A stretch of 64,000 bases of DNA from assembly GCF_029223885.1 (NCBI RefSeq), contig NZ_CP119409.1, positions 1,576,001-1,640,000 of the forward strand. The letters are read 5' to 3'. The stretch is from Pararhizobium gei (GTDB taxonomy: Bacteria; Pseudomonadota; Alphaproteobacteria; Rhizobiales; Rhizobiaceae). Every line of letters starts with the position of its first letter. Position 1 is the first letter of the stretch. Position numbers and translations under genes: made by a program. The notes below the pieces were generated by a model. The model was not told where the DNA came from, searched no databases, and saw only the letters and a list, made by a program, of their open reading frames with translations. Below, one piece after another: positions 32,444 to 40,297 of the stretch.

Positions 32444-33512
32444 GGCGAAAGTCACTCTTCCGAAAGGCGTCCATCGCGTCGTTTCGCGCGGGCGGGAGTA
32501 TTTCTATTTCCAGCTGGGCCGGGGAACCGACCATGCCGGAGAGCGCATCGCGTTGCCGAATGATCCTCACTCCCCGGAGTTCTGGACTGCAATCCGGCAG
32601 GCGCAGGGTAGCATCGGGGCCGTTCCAGTGGATACGCTGGGCGCAGTAGCGGACGAATACCTGCTGTTCCTCAAATCCGCAGGTACGATCACAAGCGGCA
32701 CGTTTGAGCAGTATCAGCACTCGCTTCGTTTGGCTAAGACCGCATGGGGCAGTCTTTCTGCCAAGGGCCTCCGGCCTGTCCACGTTCAAGCCGTCATGGA
32801 TCGCATGGCAGCGACACCTGGAGCGGCAAACAATTTTCTCAGCTCGATGCGGGCGTTTTCGACTTGGGCGCGGGTTCGCGACCACATTGAACACAGCCTG
32901 ACCGAAGGCGTGAAGCCCTACGCCAAGGATCAGGGCCACAAGCCGTGGACGCCGGATCAGATCGAAGCTGCCTTGACGAAGCTGACGGGCGTCATCCGCC
33001 GTGGCGTCATCCTCTATATGTACACCGGCATGCGCGGCAGTGACGCCGTGCGACTGGGCTGGACCGACGTGGACGAAGGCGGCTTTGCCAAAACCACGCA
33101 GAAGAAAAAGCGCGATGTGTGGTGTCCGATTGTTCCTGAACTCGCGGCTGAAATGGCGACCTGGGAGAAGCGGCCGGGGCCGTTCCTCTGGCAAGAGGGC
33201 GGTCGCGCTGACGGGCACCGCTACACCCGGAAGCTCTTCTCCAAGCATTTCGCGGAAGAACGCGACAAGATCCCGGAGCTTGCTGGGGTGACGCTTCATG
33301 GGCTGCGTTGCACCGCGGTTATCCGTTTGCGTCGAGCGGGACTATCGACGGGCCAGATCGGCGATATCGTCGGCATGTCCCTCGCCACCATCGAACGCTA
33401 CTGCCGGTTTGCTGATCGGAAGATCAGCGGGAAGGCTGCTTTACAGACACTCACGAGAACGAGTGAAGAACAGAACTGTAAAACAACGCAAAACAGTAAA
33501 ACAAAAACATAG
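32424..33512 (+). CDS. int: Tyrosine integrase
   Basis: 362 residues. Catalytic residues: R204 (TGMRGSD), H292 and R295 (LHGLR), and Y326 (IERYC). Residues 70-155 form the SAM-like core-binding domain, and the first 60 the arm-binding domain. It catalyses recombination at ATGTGCGA in the GTA terminase gene. It ends 32 bases before attR, the usual place of integrase beside its site. Confidence 0.95.
   Translation: MPRQRHKAKVTLPKGVHRVVSRGREYFYFQLGRGTDHAGERIALPNDPHSPEFWTAIRQAQGSIGAVPVDTLGAVADEYLLFLKSAGTITSGTFEQYQHSLRLAKTAWGSLSAKGLRPVHVQAVMDRMAATPGAANNFLSSMRAFSTWARVRDHIEHSLTEGVKPYAKDQGHKPWTPDQIEAALTKLTGVIRRGVILYMYTGMRGSDAVRLGWTDVDEGGFAKTTQKKKRDVWCPIVPELAAEMATWEKRPGPFLWQEGGRADGHRYTRKLFSKHFAEERDKIPELAGVTLHGLRCTAVIRLRRAGLSTGQIGDIVGMSLATIERYCRFADRKISGKAALQTLTRTSEEQNCKTTQNSKTKT
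33474..33502 (+). repeat. Candidate integrase arm sites near attR
   Basis: AACTGTAAAAC at 33474-33484 and AACAGTAAAAC at 33492-33502, the first identical to the site near attL. The first overlaps the 3' end of the integrase gene. Confidence 0.45.
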
Positions 33513-33544
33513 AAAAAACAGCAAGGTAAGGGCCAGAAGATGAA

Positions 33545-33552
33545 ATGTGCGA
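33545..33552. repeat. attR core of the satellite
   Basis: ATGTGCGA, the second copy. Downstream the terminase frame resumes with Asp-Phe-Gly-Pro. Confidence 0.75.
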
Positions 33553-33670
33553 TTTCGGTCCGGACGGCCTGTCGTCCGCACGCTCGCCGGACCGGCTCGA
33601 TGCGCTGGTTTGGGCGCTGACGGCGCTGATGCTGGATGGCGGCGGCGAGCCGCGGGTGCGGGGTGTATGA
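33553..33670 (+). pseudogene. GTA large terminase (g2), C-terminal fragment
   Basis: The frame after attR reads FGPDGLSSARSPDRLDALVW and on to a TGA. The DRLDALVWALT motif holds the last acidic residue of the terminase nuclease domain. Read with the left fragment through one att core, it restores a normal terminase C-terminus. On its own it is not expected to be expressed. Confidence 0.85.
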
Positions 33671-33765
33671 TTTAAAGTAAGGGAGACGACTGTTTAAGGG
33701 ATGCGTGCCGGAAACAGGGGCGGCGGTTCATTCCCCGCCTGTCGGGTGGGGAATGAAAGGCGGGC

Positions 33766-33876
33766 TTATTTGCTCGATGCGACCGGTTTGGGGGCCGTGG
33801 AGGCGCTTTCGCGCATCAGGCGCCATTCGGCTTCGAGGCGCTCGAACTGGGCCTGGGACATGTGTTGGGCTGGCAT
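33766..33876 (-). CDS. Small helical protein A (tandem paralogue)
   Basis: 36 residues with an excellent ribosome binding site (AAGGAGG, 6 bases before ATG). An amphipathic helix (FERLEAEWRLMRES) is followed by a Pro/Ala/Ser tail. It aligns with the next small gene upstream. An inverted repeat with arms CATTCCCC/GGGGAATG lies behind it. Unknown function. Confidence 0.6.
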   Translation of the reverse strand: MPAQHMSQAQFERLEAEWRLMRESASTAPKPVASSK

Positions 33877-33969
33877 GCAATCCTCCTTCGAATTTTGGCT
33901 GCGCCTTTAACGGACGCGGCGCAGGATGGTTCCAACGGATTTGCGTGTGCAGTCTGAAACGGAAACCGA

Positions 33970-34122
33970 TCAGGATTGCGTGGCAGGCGCGCTGGTTGGT
34001 TTTTCGGGCGCGGTCGCGGCCTGCTGGCGCATTTGCTGCCAGACGCTTTCGAAACGGTCGAGCACATGCTGCGGGACTGTCGGGCGATTGGCATCGGCTT
34101 TGATCTTGGTTTCTGCGGTCAT
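33970..34122 (-). CDS. Small helical protein B (tandem paralogue)
   Basis: 50 residues, GAGGAG ribosome binding site before the ATG. The helix LDRFESVWQQMRQQA and following ATAPEKP tail resemble protein A (FERLEAEWRLMRES, STAPKP). The pair runs against the GTA genes and may be transcribed from the spacer with the 34210 dyad. Unknown function. Confidence 0.6.
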   Translation of the reverse strand: MTAETKIKADANRPTVPQHVLDRFESVWQQMRQQAATAPEKPTSAPATQS

Positions 34123-34209
34123 GCGAAACTCCTCAAACATGGGGCAATGTCATATTGCCGTCATCAGATTTCACATCTTAAAGACGAAGTAAATCAGGGT
34201 GTTAAACGC

Positions 34210-34233
34210 TTTAAACGATTGAATTCGTTTAAA
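34210..34233. promoter_or_regulatory. Dyad operator between divergent genes
   Basis: Perfect 9-bp arms TTTAAACGA/TCGTTTAAA with a 6-base spacer, preceded by a related half-site GTTAAACG at 34201-34208. It lies between the minus-strand small genes and the plus-strand lysozyme-like gene and could control either. Confidence 0.5.
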
Positions 34234-34281
34234 TCGATTTAGAACTCAGCTTTTTTTTAGCATGGTGAACGGGAGTGCAGC

Positions 34282-34905
34282 ATGATCTCGAACAGGGCCG
34301 TTTTTTTCAAAGCCGTGCGGATGTCGCTTTTCGACGGACGGTTGAAACAAGGTCAGGTGGAGGGCATGACGGCCATTCTCGACCGTTGGGACGCCGGGTG
34401 TGATGAGGCCGATCTGCGCCGGCTCGCCTACATGCTGGCGACGGCGCATCACGAGACCGGGCGGACCATGCAGCCGGTGCGCGAGACGTTTGCGGCAAGC
34501 GACGACCGCGCCATCGCCATTCTCGATACCGCCTATCGACGGGGTAGGTTACCTTCGGTCTCGATGCCCTACTGGCGGCGGGACGGGGATGGCAAAAGCT
34601 GGCTCGGTCGCGGGCTGGTGCAACTGACGCACAAGGTGAACTACGTGCGGATGAGCGAGGCGACCGGGATCGATCTCGTGGCTGCGCCCGAGCGGGCCAT
34701 GGACCTGCCGGTCGCGGTGGATATTTTGTTCAAGGGCATGCACAGCGGCGCCTTTACCGGCAAGCGGCTGGCCGATTATTTCTCGCCCGTTCGGGAGGAC
34801 TGGACCGGCGCGCGGCGGATCATCAACGGGCGCGACAAGGCGCAACTGGTGGCAAGCCATGGACGGCTGTACCTGGCGGGGCTGATTTTGGCCGCGACCG
34901 CATAG
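34282..34905 (+). CDS. GH19-like endolysin
   Basis: 207 residues. The motif MLATAHHETGRTMQPVRE (about residues 53-70) holds the presumed catalytic Glu, and WLGRGLVQLTHKVNY (about 108-122) the second conserved block of GH19/lysozyme-like phage endolysins. No signal peptide is seen, so release depends on a holin. It lies between the terminase and portal genes, which is not the order of the reference RcGTA cluster. Confidence 0.75.
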   Translation: MISNRAVFFKAVRMSLFDGRLKQGQVEGMTAILDRWDAGCDEADLRRLAYMLATAHHETGRTMQPVRETFAASDDRAIAILDTAYRRGRLPSVSMPYWRRDGDGKSWLGRGLVQLTHKVNYVRMSEATGIDLVAAPERAMDLPVAVDILFKGMHSGAFTGKRLADYFSPVREDWTGARRIINGRDKAQLVASHGRLYLAGLILAATA

Positions 34906-34995
34906 GGCGACGCCCGGCGGTGGTCTTTCCGGGCCGCGGCCTTCCGGACATTCCATTGCACCCCATTGCACCCCGAGGGTGCTTGCGAGGATATC

Positions 34996-36147
34996 ATGAA
35001 GCATCTCTTTTCCCTGCCGTGGCGCCGCCCGGCGGTATCCGTCGGCTTGGCCGAAAGCAAGGCGGCGACGGGTTTCGTCGCGCTTGCCCAGGACGGGCGG
35101 GCGCACTGGACCGGGCGCTCCTATGCGGCGCTGGCGCGCGAGGGTTTCATGAAGAACCCTGTGGCCTACCGGGCCGTCCGGCTGATCTGCGAGGCGGCCG
35201 CCGCCGTGCCGCTGCTGCTCTACGAGGGAGATGAGGAACGGAGCGGCCATCCGGCGCTTGCGCTTCTGGCGCAGCCGAACGGGCGGATGGCCGGCGCCGA
35301 TTTCCTGGAGGCGCTTTATGGACATCTTTTGTTATCCGGCAATGCCTATGTCGAGGCGGTCAGCCTGGGCGAGGAAGTGCGCGAACTGCATCTGCTGCGG
35401 CCTGACCGGGTGACCCTGAAGGAAGGGCGCGATGGCTGGCCGGAGGCGTACGACTACCGGGTGGGCAATCATGTCCGCCGGATCGCGGCTGACGACGGCA
35501 GGCTCCTGCATCTGAAGCTGTTTCATCCGCTCGACGACCATCTCGGATTTCCGCCGCTGGCGGCCGCGCAGATGGCGCTCGATCTCTCCAATGCGGCGGC
35601 GACCTGGAACAAGGCGCTGCTCGACAATTCCGCCCGGCCATCCGGGGCTTTGGTCTATCAGCCGAAGGAGGGTGGCAATCTTTCTGCCGACCAGTACGAC
35701 AGGCTGAAAAGCGAGCTGGACGAGGGCTATTCCGGGCCGACGCGGGCGGGCCGGCCGCTGCTTTTGGAAGGCGGGCTGGACTGGAAGGCGATGGGACTTT
35801 CGCCGAAGGACATGGATTTCGTCGAGGCGAAGAACGGGGCGGCGCGCGACATCGCGCTCGCCTTCGGCGTGCCACCGATGCTGATCGGCATTCCCGGCGA
35901 CAATACCTATGCAAATTACCAGGAGGCCAACCGGGCACTCTACCGGCTGACCGTTCTGCCGCTGATCGGGCGCACGGCCGCGGCCCTGTCCGGCTGGCTG
36001 TCCGGCCGTTTCGGCGAAGCGCTGCGGCTCGCTCCGGATCTCGACCAGGTGGCGGGACTTTCGGCCGAACGCAGCGAGGTCTGGGCGCGGCTGAAGGATG
36101 CGGCGTTTCTGACGGACGAGGAGAAGCGGCAGGCGGTGGGCTATTGA
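34996..36147 (+). CDS. GTA portal protein (g3)
   Basis: 383 residues. Phage_portal motifs: MKNPVAYRAVRLICEAAAAVPL near residue 45, LSGNAYVEAV near 115, GFPPLAAAQMALDLSNAA near 185, and AFGVPPMLIGIPGDNTYANYQEAN near 290-315. Forms the DNA entry ring of the GTA head. The ATG giving MKHLFSLPW is chosen because the longer frame adds 10 unconserved residues. Confidence 0.9.
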   Translation: MKHLFSLPWRRPAVSVGLAESKAATGFVALAQDGRAHWTGRSYAALAREGFMKNPVAYRAVRLICEAAAAVPLLLYEGDEERSGHPALALLAQPNGRMAGADFLEALYGHLLLSGNAYVEAVSLGEEVRELHLLRPDRVTLKEGRDGWPEAYDYRVGNHVRRIAADDGRLLHLKLFHPLDDHLGFPPLAAAQMALDLSNAAATWNKALLDNSARPSGALVYQPKEGGNLSADQYDRLKSELDEGYSGPTRAGRPLLLEGGLDWKAMGLSPKDMDFVEAKNGAARDIALAFGVPPMLIGIPGDNTYANYQEANRALYRLTVLPLIGRTAAALSGWLSGRFGEALRLAPDLDQVAGLSAERSEVWARLKDAAFLTDEEKRQAVGY

Positions 36148-36169
36148 AGTGCTGGTCCATCGCTGATAT

Positions 36170-36192
36170 TTTGTAATACGCCGTATTACAAA
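36170..36192. promoter_or_regulatory. Toxin-antitoxin operator, perfect palindrome
   Basis: 11-bp perfect arms TTTGTAATACG/CGTATTACAAA around one central C, ending 10 bases before the antitoxin start. This is the expected site for autorepression by the CopG-type antitoxin. Confidence 0.7.
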
Positions 36193-36202
36193 GGAGCGCA
36201 TG

Positions 36203-36463
36203 ATGAGCAAGCCAGTTCTGTCCGACCCGATCACGCTGCGTCTGCCCGTGGATGTTCTTGCCGCTATCGAAGCGATCGCGGCAACGTCGGAGCGGCCCCG
36301 CAGCTGGGTGATGGTTCGGGCGATGCGGTATTATCTGGCGACAGAGGGCAAGGATATCCTCGCGATTGAGCGTGCCCGCGAAGGGATGCGCCAGGGCAAG
36401 TCCCAGGACATGGGCCGATTGCTGGACGAGTTGGATACGCTGAACAAGGATGATGCGGCTTGA
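36203..36463 (+). CDS. CopG-type antitoxin
   Basis: 86 residues. Ribbon-helix-helix fold: strand PITLRLPVDVLAAIEAIA followed by SERPRSWVMVRAMRYYL; acidic C-terminus likely binds the toxin. AAGGAG lies 6 bases before the second of two adjacent ATG codons, which decides the start. Its stop overlaps the toxin ATG (TGATG). Confidence 0.85.
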   Translation: MSKPVLSDPITLRLPVDVLAAIEAIAATSERPRSWVMVRAMRYYLATEGKDILAIERAREGMRQGKSQDMGRLLDELDTLNKDDAA

Positions 36464-36774
36464 TGAAGCTGCGGATCTATGACGAGGCGGCAGCCTATCT
36501 CAGGGCCGAACGCGCCTATCTTTCCCGCTTTGACAAGCGGGCGGCCTCGGCAATGGTCCAGCAGTTGCGGCAAGCGATGGAGATGTTGCGGCGATTTCCG
36601 CAGGCCGGTCAGGCGTTGGAAAGCGTCCCGGGCGTGCGACGGTTTACCGTTCCGCCTTATATTATCGACTATGAGGTCATGGACGGAACTCTCGGCGTGC
36701 TCGTCATCCGTCATGGCCGTCAACATGACCCGGATATTATTAGCGATGCGCATGGTGACTTCGAGGATATCTGA
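36463..36774 (+). CDS. ParE-type toxin
   Basis: 103 residues. RelE/ParE pattern: LRIYDEAAAYLRAERAYLSRFD at the start, QAMEMLRRFPQAGQAL in the middle and VPPYIIDYEV then VLVIRHGRQ at the end. ParE relatives poison gyrase; RelE relatives cut mRNA, and the sequence alone does not fully separate them. The pair sits between portal and DUF6107 genes of the GTA cluster and could stabilise the locus. Confidence 0.85.
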   Translation: MKLRIYDEAAAYLRAERAYLSRFDKRAASAMVQQLRQAMEMLRRFPQAGQALESVPGVRRFTVPPYIIDYEVMDGTLGVLVIRHGRQHDPDIISDAHGDFEDI

Positions 36775-37000
36775 TTGTTTTCAGATGCTTGGAACAAGCG
36801 TCGGATTCTTTTTGGCGGTTTGCTGAACCGACATCCGAAATCCCGGACTCAGTTTCTAAACACTTAGCTGGAACCGATTCAAAAGATTCACAAAGCTGCG
36901 CCGGTTGACGCAAACGTCAGGCCGCGTCTGACCTTGCGTCTGCCATCGGCAGTCGCGTGAGGCACTGACAATTCCGACAATAGCATCAGAGGCTTAACAA

Positions 37001-37327
37001 ATGGCTGATTTCGGAAATGACCCGAGCCTTTGGGCAGCCAAGGGGATCGGCTCGGCGGCGGGGGCTGCCGTGTCGCTGGTGTACATGCTGCCCAAGGGAC
37101 GTCGCGAGGCGGGGTCAAGGTTCTTTACCGGCCTGATCTGCGGCCTGATCTTCGGCGACCCGACGGGCCTCTGGATCGCCGCAAAGCTCGGCATCACCGC
37201 CAGCCTTTCCGGCACCGAAGTGATGCTGACCGGATCGGCGGCGGCCAGCCTGACGGCCTGGTGGGTGCTGGGCGCTGCTGCGCGTGTGGCCGAGCGCTAC
37301 GGGCGCACCAAAGGCGGTAGCCAGTAG
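37001..37327 (+). CDS. DUF6107-like small membrane protein of the GTA cluster
   Basis: 108 residues with three hydrophobic stretches (about 12-30, 43-60 and 75-95) and GTGLWIAAK-like glycine-rich turns. Its position between portal and protease is typical of rhizobial GTA-type clusters; I assign it to DUF6107 from memory of that context. Function unknown. The 226 bases before it hold no gene. Confidence 0.6.
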   Translation: MADFGNDPSLWAAKGIGSAAGAAVSLVYMLPKGRREAGSRFFTGLICGLIFGDPTGLWIAAKLGITASLSGTEVMLTGSAAASLTAWWVLGAAARVAERYGRTKGGSQ

Positions 37328-37429
37328 CCAAATTGGCGATAGGCAGGCGCGGTGGCTCACAGTGCTGCGATTGCCGACTATCGGCTATTGGCCACCGCCT
37401 CCTTCTTTTTCAAAATCTGGAGAGACCCC

Positions 37430-37996
37430 ATGACGACCGACAGATTACCTGTCTGGCGAACGCAGAAGTTTGCCAGCCTGACGCTTTCCGGAGTGACGGG
37501 GCAGGGGCGGTTTTCCGGCTATGCCAGCGTCTTCGGCGAGGTCGATCTCGGCAAGGATGCGATCGAGCCGGGCGCCTTCTCGCAATCGCTTGCCAAGCGC
37601 GGCGCAGGCGGCGTGCGGATGCTGTTCCAGCACGATCCTGGAGAACCGCTTGGGGCCTGGAAGACCATTCGCGAGGATGCGCGCGGGCTGTACGTCGAGG
37701 GTCTGCTGTCGCCCGGCGTGGCTCGGGCGCAGGAGGTGCACCAGCTAATGAAGGCCGGTGCGCTGGACGGGCTTTCCATCGGCTTCCAGACTGTCAAGGC
37801 GAGGACTGACCGGAGCGGCGTGCGCCGGATTCTCGAAGCCGACCTCTGGGAAATCTCGATCGTCACCTTTCCGATGCTGCCATCGGCAAGGGTGTCGAAC
37901 GTCAAGCATGCGCGGTTCTTCCGCGACAGGGAAACGGAACTCGTGCGCACCATGCGACGGGCGTCCCGGATGATGAAGCTCTCACTCAAAGGATGA
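37430..37996 (+). CDS. GTA prohead protease (g4)
   Basis: 188 residues. Motifs FSGYASVFGEVDLGKDAIEPGAF, then MLFQHDPGEPLG with the catalytic His, LDGLSIGFQT with the catalytic Ser, and EADLWEISIVTFPM. Matures the GTA capsid. The ATG of MTTDRLPVW is chosen; it overlaps the capsid gene start at the other end by 4 bases. Confidence 0.9.
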   Translation: MTTDRLPVWRTQKFASLTLSGVTGQGRFSGYASVFGEVDLGKDAIEPGAFSQSLAKRGAGGVRMLFQHDPGEPLGAWKTIREDARGLYVEGLLSPGVARAQEVHQLMKAGALDGLSIGFQTVKARTDRSGVRRILEADLWEISIVTFPMLPSARVSNVKHARFFRDRETELVRTMRRASRMMKLSLKG

Positions 37997-39252
37997 AGCG
38001 AATGATGCAGACAGAAACCGTGGCACCAGAGATCAAGACGGCACCGGAGACGATGACGGCCGCTTTCGAGGATTTCATGGGGGCCTTCGAGGCCTTCAAG
38101 GAAACCAACGACCGGCGGCTGGGCGAACTGGAAAGCAAGCTGACATCGGATGTCGTGACGCGCGACAAGATGGACCGGATCAGCCGCACGATGGACGAGC
38201 AGAAGCGGGTTCTCGACCAACTGGCACTGAAGAAGGCGCGGCCGCCGCTGGGTCGCAGCGGCGAGACCAGCCTGGAGGCGAGCGAGCACAAGGCGGCGTT
38301 TGAAAGCTATATTCGCCGCGGCGACGAACAGGCGCTGCGCGATCTCGAAGCCAAGGCGCTGTCGATCGGCTCGGCCAGCGATGGCGGTTATCTCGTGCCG
38401 AACGAGACGGATACGGAAATCGGCCGGCGCCTCTCGGTGGTCTCGCCAATCCGGGCGATGGCGACGGTGCGGCAGGTTTCCGGCGCGGTGCTGAAGAAAC
38501 CGTTCGCGCTGTCGGGCATGGCGACCGGCTGGGTAGCGGAGGCGGCGGCCCGGCCGCAGACGACGACGCCGCAGCTGGCGGAGCTGTCTTTTCCGACGAT
38601 GGAACTCTACGCGATGCCGGCGGCAACGGCGGCGCTGCTTGACGATGCCGCCGTCGATATCGAGAACTGGATCGCGTCGGAGGTGGACATCGCCTTCGGT
38701 GAACAGGAAGGCACGGCCTTCGTTTCGGGCGATGGCACCAACAAGCCGAAGGGGTTTCTGAGCTACACCAATGTGGCCGAGGACAGCTGGAGCTGGGGCA
38801 ATATCGGCTATATCGCCACCGGGGCCGCCGGCGCCTTCAAGGCGAGCGGGCCGTCCGACACGCTGATCGATGCGATTTATGCGCTGAAGGCAGGGCACCG
38901 GCAGAACGCCGCCTTCGTGATGAACCGCAAGACGCAGGCCGAAATCCGCAAGTTCAAGGATGCCGACGGCAACTATCTCTGGCGTCCGCCGGCGACCGCG
39001 GGTGCGCAGGCCTCGCTGATGGGCTTTCCGATCGCCGAGGCCGAGGACATGCCGGATATCGCGGCGGGCAGCCACGCGATCGCGTTCGGCAATTTTGCGG
39101 CGGGCTATCTTGTTGTCGACCGCACCGGGGTCAGGGTGTTGCGCGATCCCTATTCGGCCAAGCCCTATGTGCTGTTCTACACGACCAAGCGCGTCGGCGG
39201 GGGAGTGCAAAATTTCGAGGCTATCAAGCTGATCAAATTCGCGGCATCCTAG
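37993..39252 (+). CDS. GTA major capsid protein (g5)
   Basis: 419 residues. HK97 fold: coiled-coil delta domain in residues 15-95, mature part beginning near 100, with DGGYLVPNETDTEIGRRL, ATGWVAEAAARPQTT, GDGTNKPKGFLSY and the C-terminal RDPYSAKPYVLFYTTKRVGGG. Forms the GTA head shell. Complete and undamaged. Confidence 0.95.
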   Translation: MKRMMQTETVAPEIKTAPETMTAAFEDFMGAFEAFKETNDRRLGELESKLTSDVVTRDKMDRISRTMDEQKRVLDQLALKKARPPLGRSGETSLEASEHKAAFESYIRRGDEQALRDLEAKALSIGSASDGGYLVPNETDTEIGRRLSVVSPIRAMATVRQVSGAVLKKPFALSGMATGWVAEAAARPQTTTPQLAELSFPTMELYAMPAATAALLDDAAVDIENWIASEVDIAFGEQEGTAFVSGDGTNKPKGFLSYTNVAEDSWSWGNIGYIATGAAGAFKASGPSDTLIDAIYALKAGHRQNAAFVMNRKTQAEIRKFKDADGNYLWRPPATAGAQASLMGFPIAEAEDMPDIAAGSHAIAFGNFAAGYLVVDRTGVRVLRDPYSAKPYVLFYTTKRVGGGVQNFEAIKLIKFAAS

Positions 39253-39390
39253 GCGCGTAAGGCGGCCCTTTCAAAAAGCGCCGCAATCCTTCGCGCCTGC
39301 GGCCCTTTCCCTGCCGCGTGGCGCGAGGACGGACGCGGCTCCCCTCCCGCCGCGTCCGTCCATCCCCGCCTCTCTCCCCCGGAGACATCC

Positions 39391-39960
39391 ATGACCATCA
39401 CCGAACTGACGCCGCCTCCCGGCGAGCCGCTGACGCTTGCCGAGACGAAAGCACATCTGCGCATCGACGGGACTGCCGAAGACGATCTGCTGACCGCGCT
39501 GATCGGCACCGTGCGCACCCATCTGGAACGGGAAACTGGCCTTTCGCTCCTGACGCGCAGTTTCCGGCTTTATCTCGATGACTGGCCCGCCTCACGGGTG
39601 ATTCAAATCGCCAAAGGGCCGGTGCAAACAATTGAAAGCGTTAAGGTTTACGGCACCGACGGCATGCCTTCCGATATCGATGTTTCCGGTTTCGTGCTCG
39701 ATGGCGAGGCCCGGCCGGCGCGGCTGGGGCTGCCGCAGCACCCGGCGCCGGGCCAGGCGATCAACGGCATCGAGATCGATTTTTCGGCAGGCTTCGGACC
39801 GACCGGCGCCGATGTGCCGGACACGCTGAAACGGGCGATGCTGCTGCACGCGGCCTTGCTCTACGAATTCCGCGGCGCGGTGACGCCCGGTCAACAGCCA
39901 GCGGCGGTGCCGGCCGGTTACGACCGGCTGATCGCGCCGTTTCGCCGGAGGGGCTTGTGA
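39391..39960 (+). CDS. GTA head-tail connector (g6)
   Basis: 189 residues. LTPPPGEPLTLAETKAHLRIDGTAEDDLL and later GFGPTGADVPDTLKRAMLLHAALLYE fit the phiE125 gp8/HK97 gp6-like connector family used in GTA clusters. Binds the portal ring. The 138 bases before it hold no gene. Confidence 0.85.
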   Translation: MTITELTPPPGEPLTLAETKAHLRIDGTAEDDLLTALIGTVRTHLERETGLSLLTRSFRLYLDDWPASRVIQIAKGPVQTIESVKVYGTDGMPSDIDVSGFVLDGEARPARLGLPQHPAPGQAINGIEIDFSAGFGPTGADVPDTLKRAMLLHAALLYEFRGAVTPGQQPAAVPAGYDRLIAPFRRRGL

Positions 39961-39961
39961 G

Positions 39962-40297
39962 ATGGGCGGGCTTCCTCTCGACCCCGGGATGATGTCGGCG
40001 CGTCTCGACCTTGAAATGCGCGACGACGTAAGCGACGGGCAGGGCGGCATCGTGCCGGCCTTCGTTCCGGTGACCTCGGTCTGGGCGCGGATCGAACCGG
40101 TGACCTTGAAGCAGGAAGAGCGGGCCGGCGAGGAGGTTTTTTCGGTGACGCACCGGTTGTGGATACGGTTTCGCGAGGATTTGGCTGCCGGCATGCGGTT
40201 TCGCAAGGGCGGCCGGGTTTTCGCTTTGAAGGCGTTTCATGACCCCGACGAAACGCGGCGCTACATCGTTTGCGCCTGCGTGGAGGAAGGACCATGA
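39962..40297 (+). CDS. GTA head-tail adaptor (g7)
   Basis: 111 residues. Phage_H_T_join pattern: DGQGGIVPAFVPVTSVWARIEPV, then FSVTHRLWIRFREDL and FALKAFHDPDETRRY. Seals the head for tail attachment. Same family as the satellite's adaptor gene, though weakly similar by eye. It follows g6 directly and overlaps g8. Confidence 0.85.
   Translation: MGGLPLDPGMMSARLDLEMRDDVSDGQGGIVPAFVPVTSVWARIEPVTLKQEERAGEEVFSVTHRLWIRFREDLAAGMRFRKGGRVFALKAFHDPDETRRYIVCACVEEGP

Larger units (their letters stand above)
23059..33552 (+). mobile_element. Integrated satellite with own capsid and packaging genes (cf-PICI-like)
   Basis: An element bounded by the 8-bp repeat ATGTGCGA splits the GTA terminase gene; removing one repeat and the contents restores the terminase frame. 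It encodes integrase, AlpA-like regulator, HNH nuclease, large terminase and HK97-type head genes, but no tail, lysis or replication primase. This content matches capsid-forming phage-inducible chromosomal islands, which build their own heads and borrow helper tails. A decayed prophage that has lost its tails is the alternative. Confidence 0.75.

Noticed and set aside
37519..39210. Long minus-strand frames opposite the GTA protease and capsid genes
   Set aside because: These are GC-driven shadows of well-supported genes on the plus strand.
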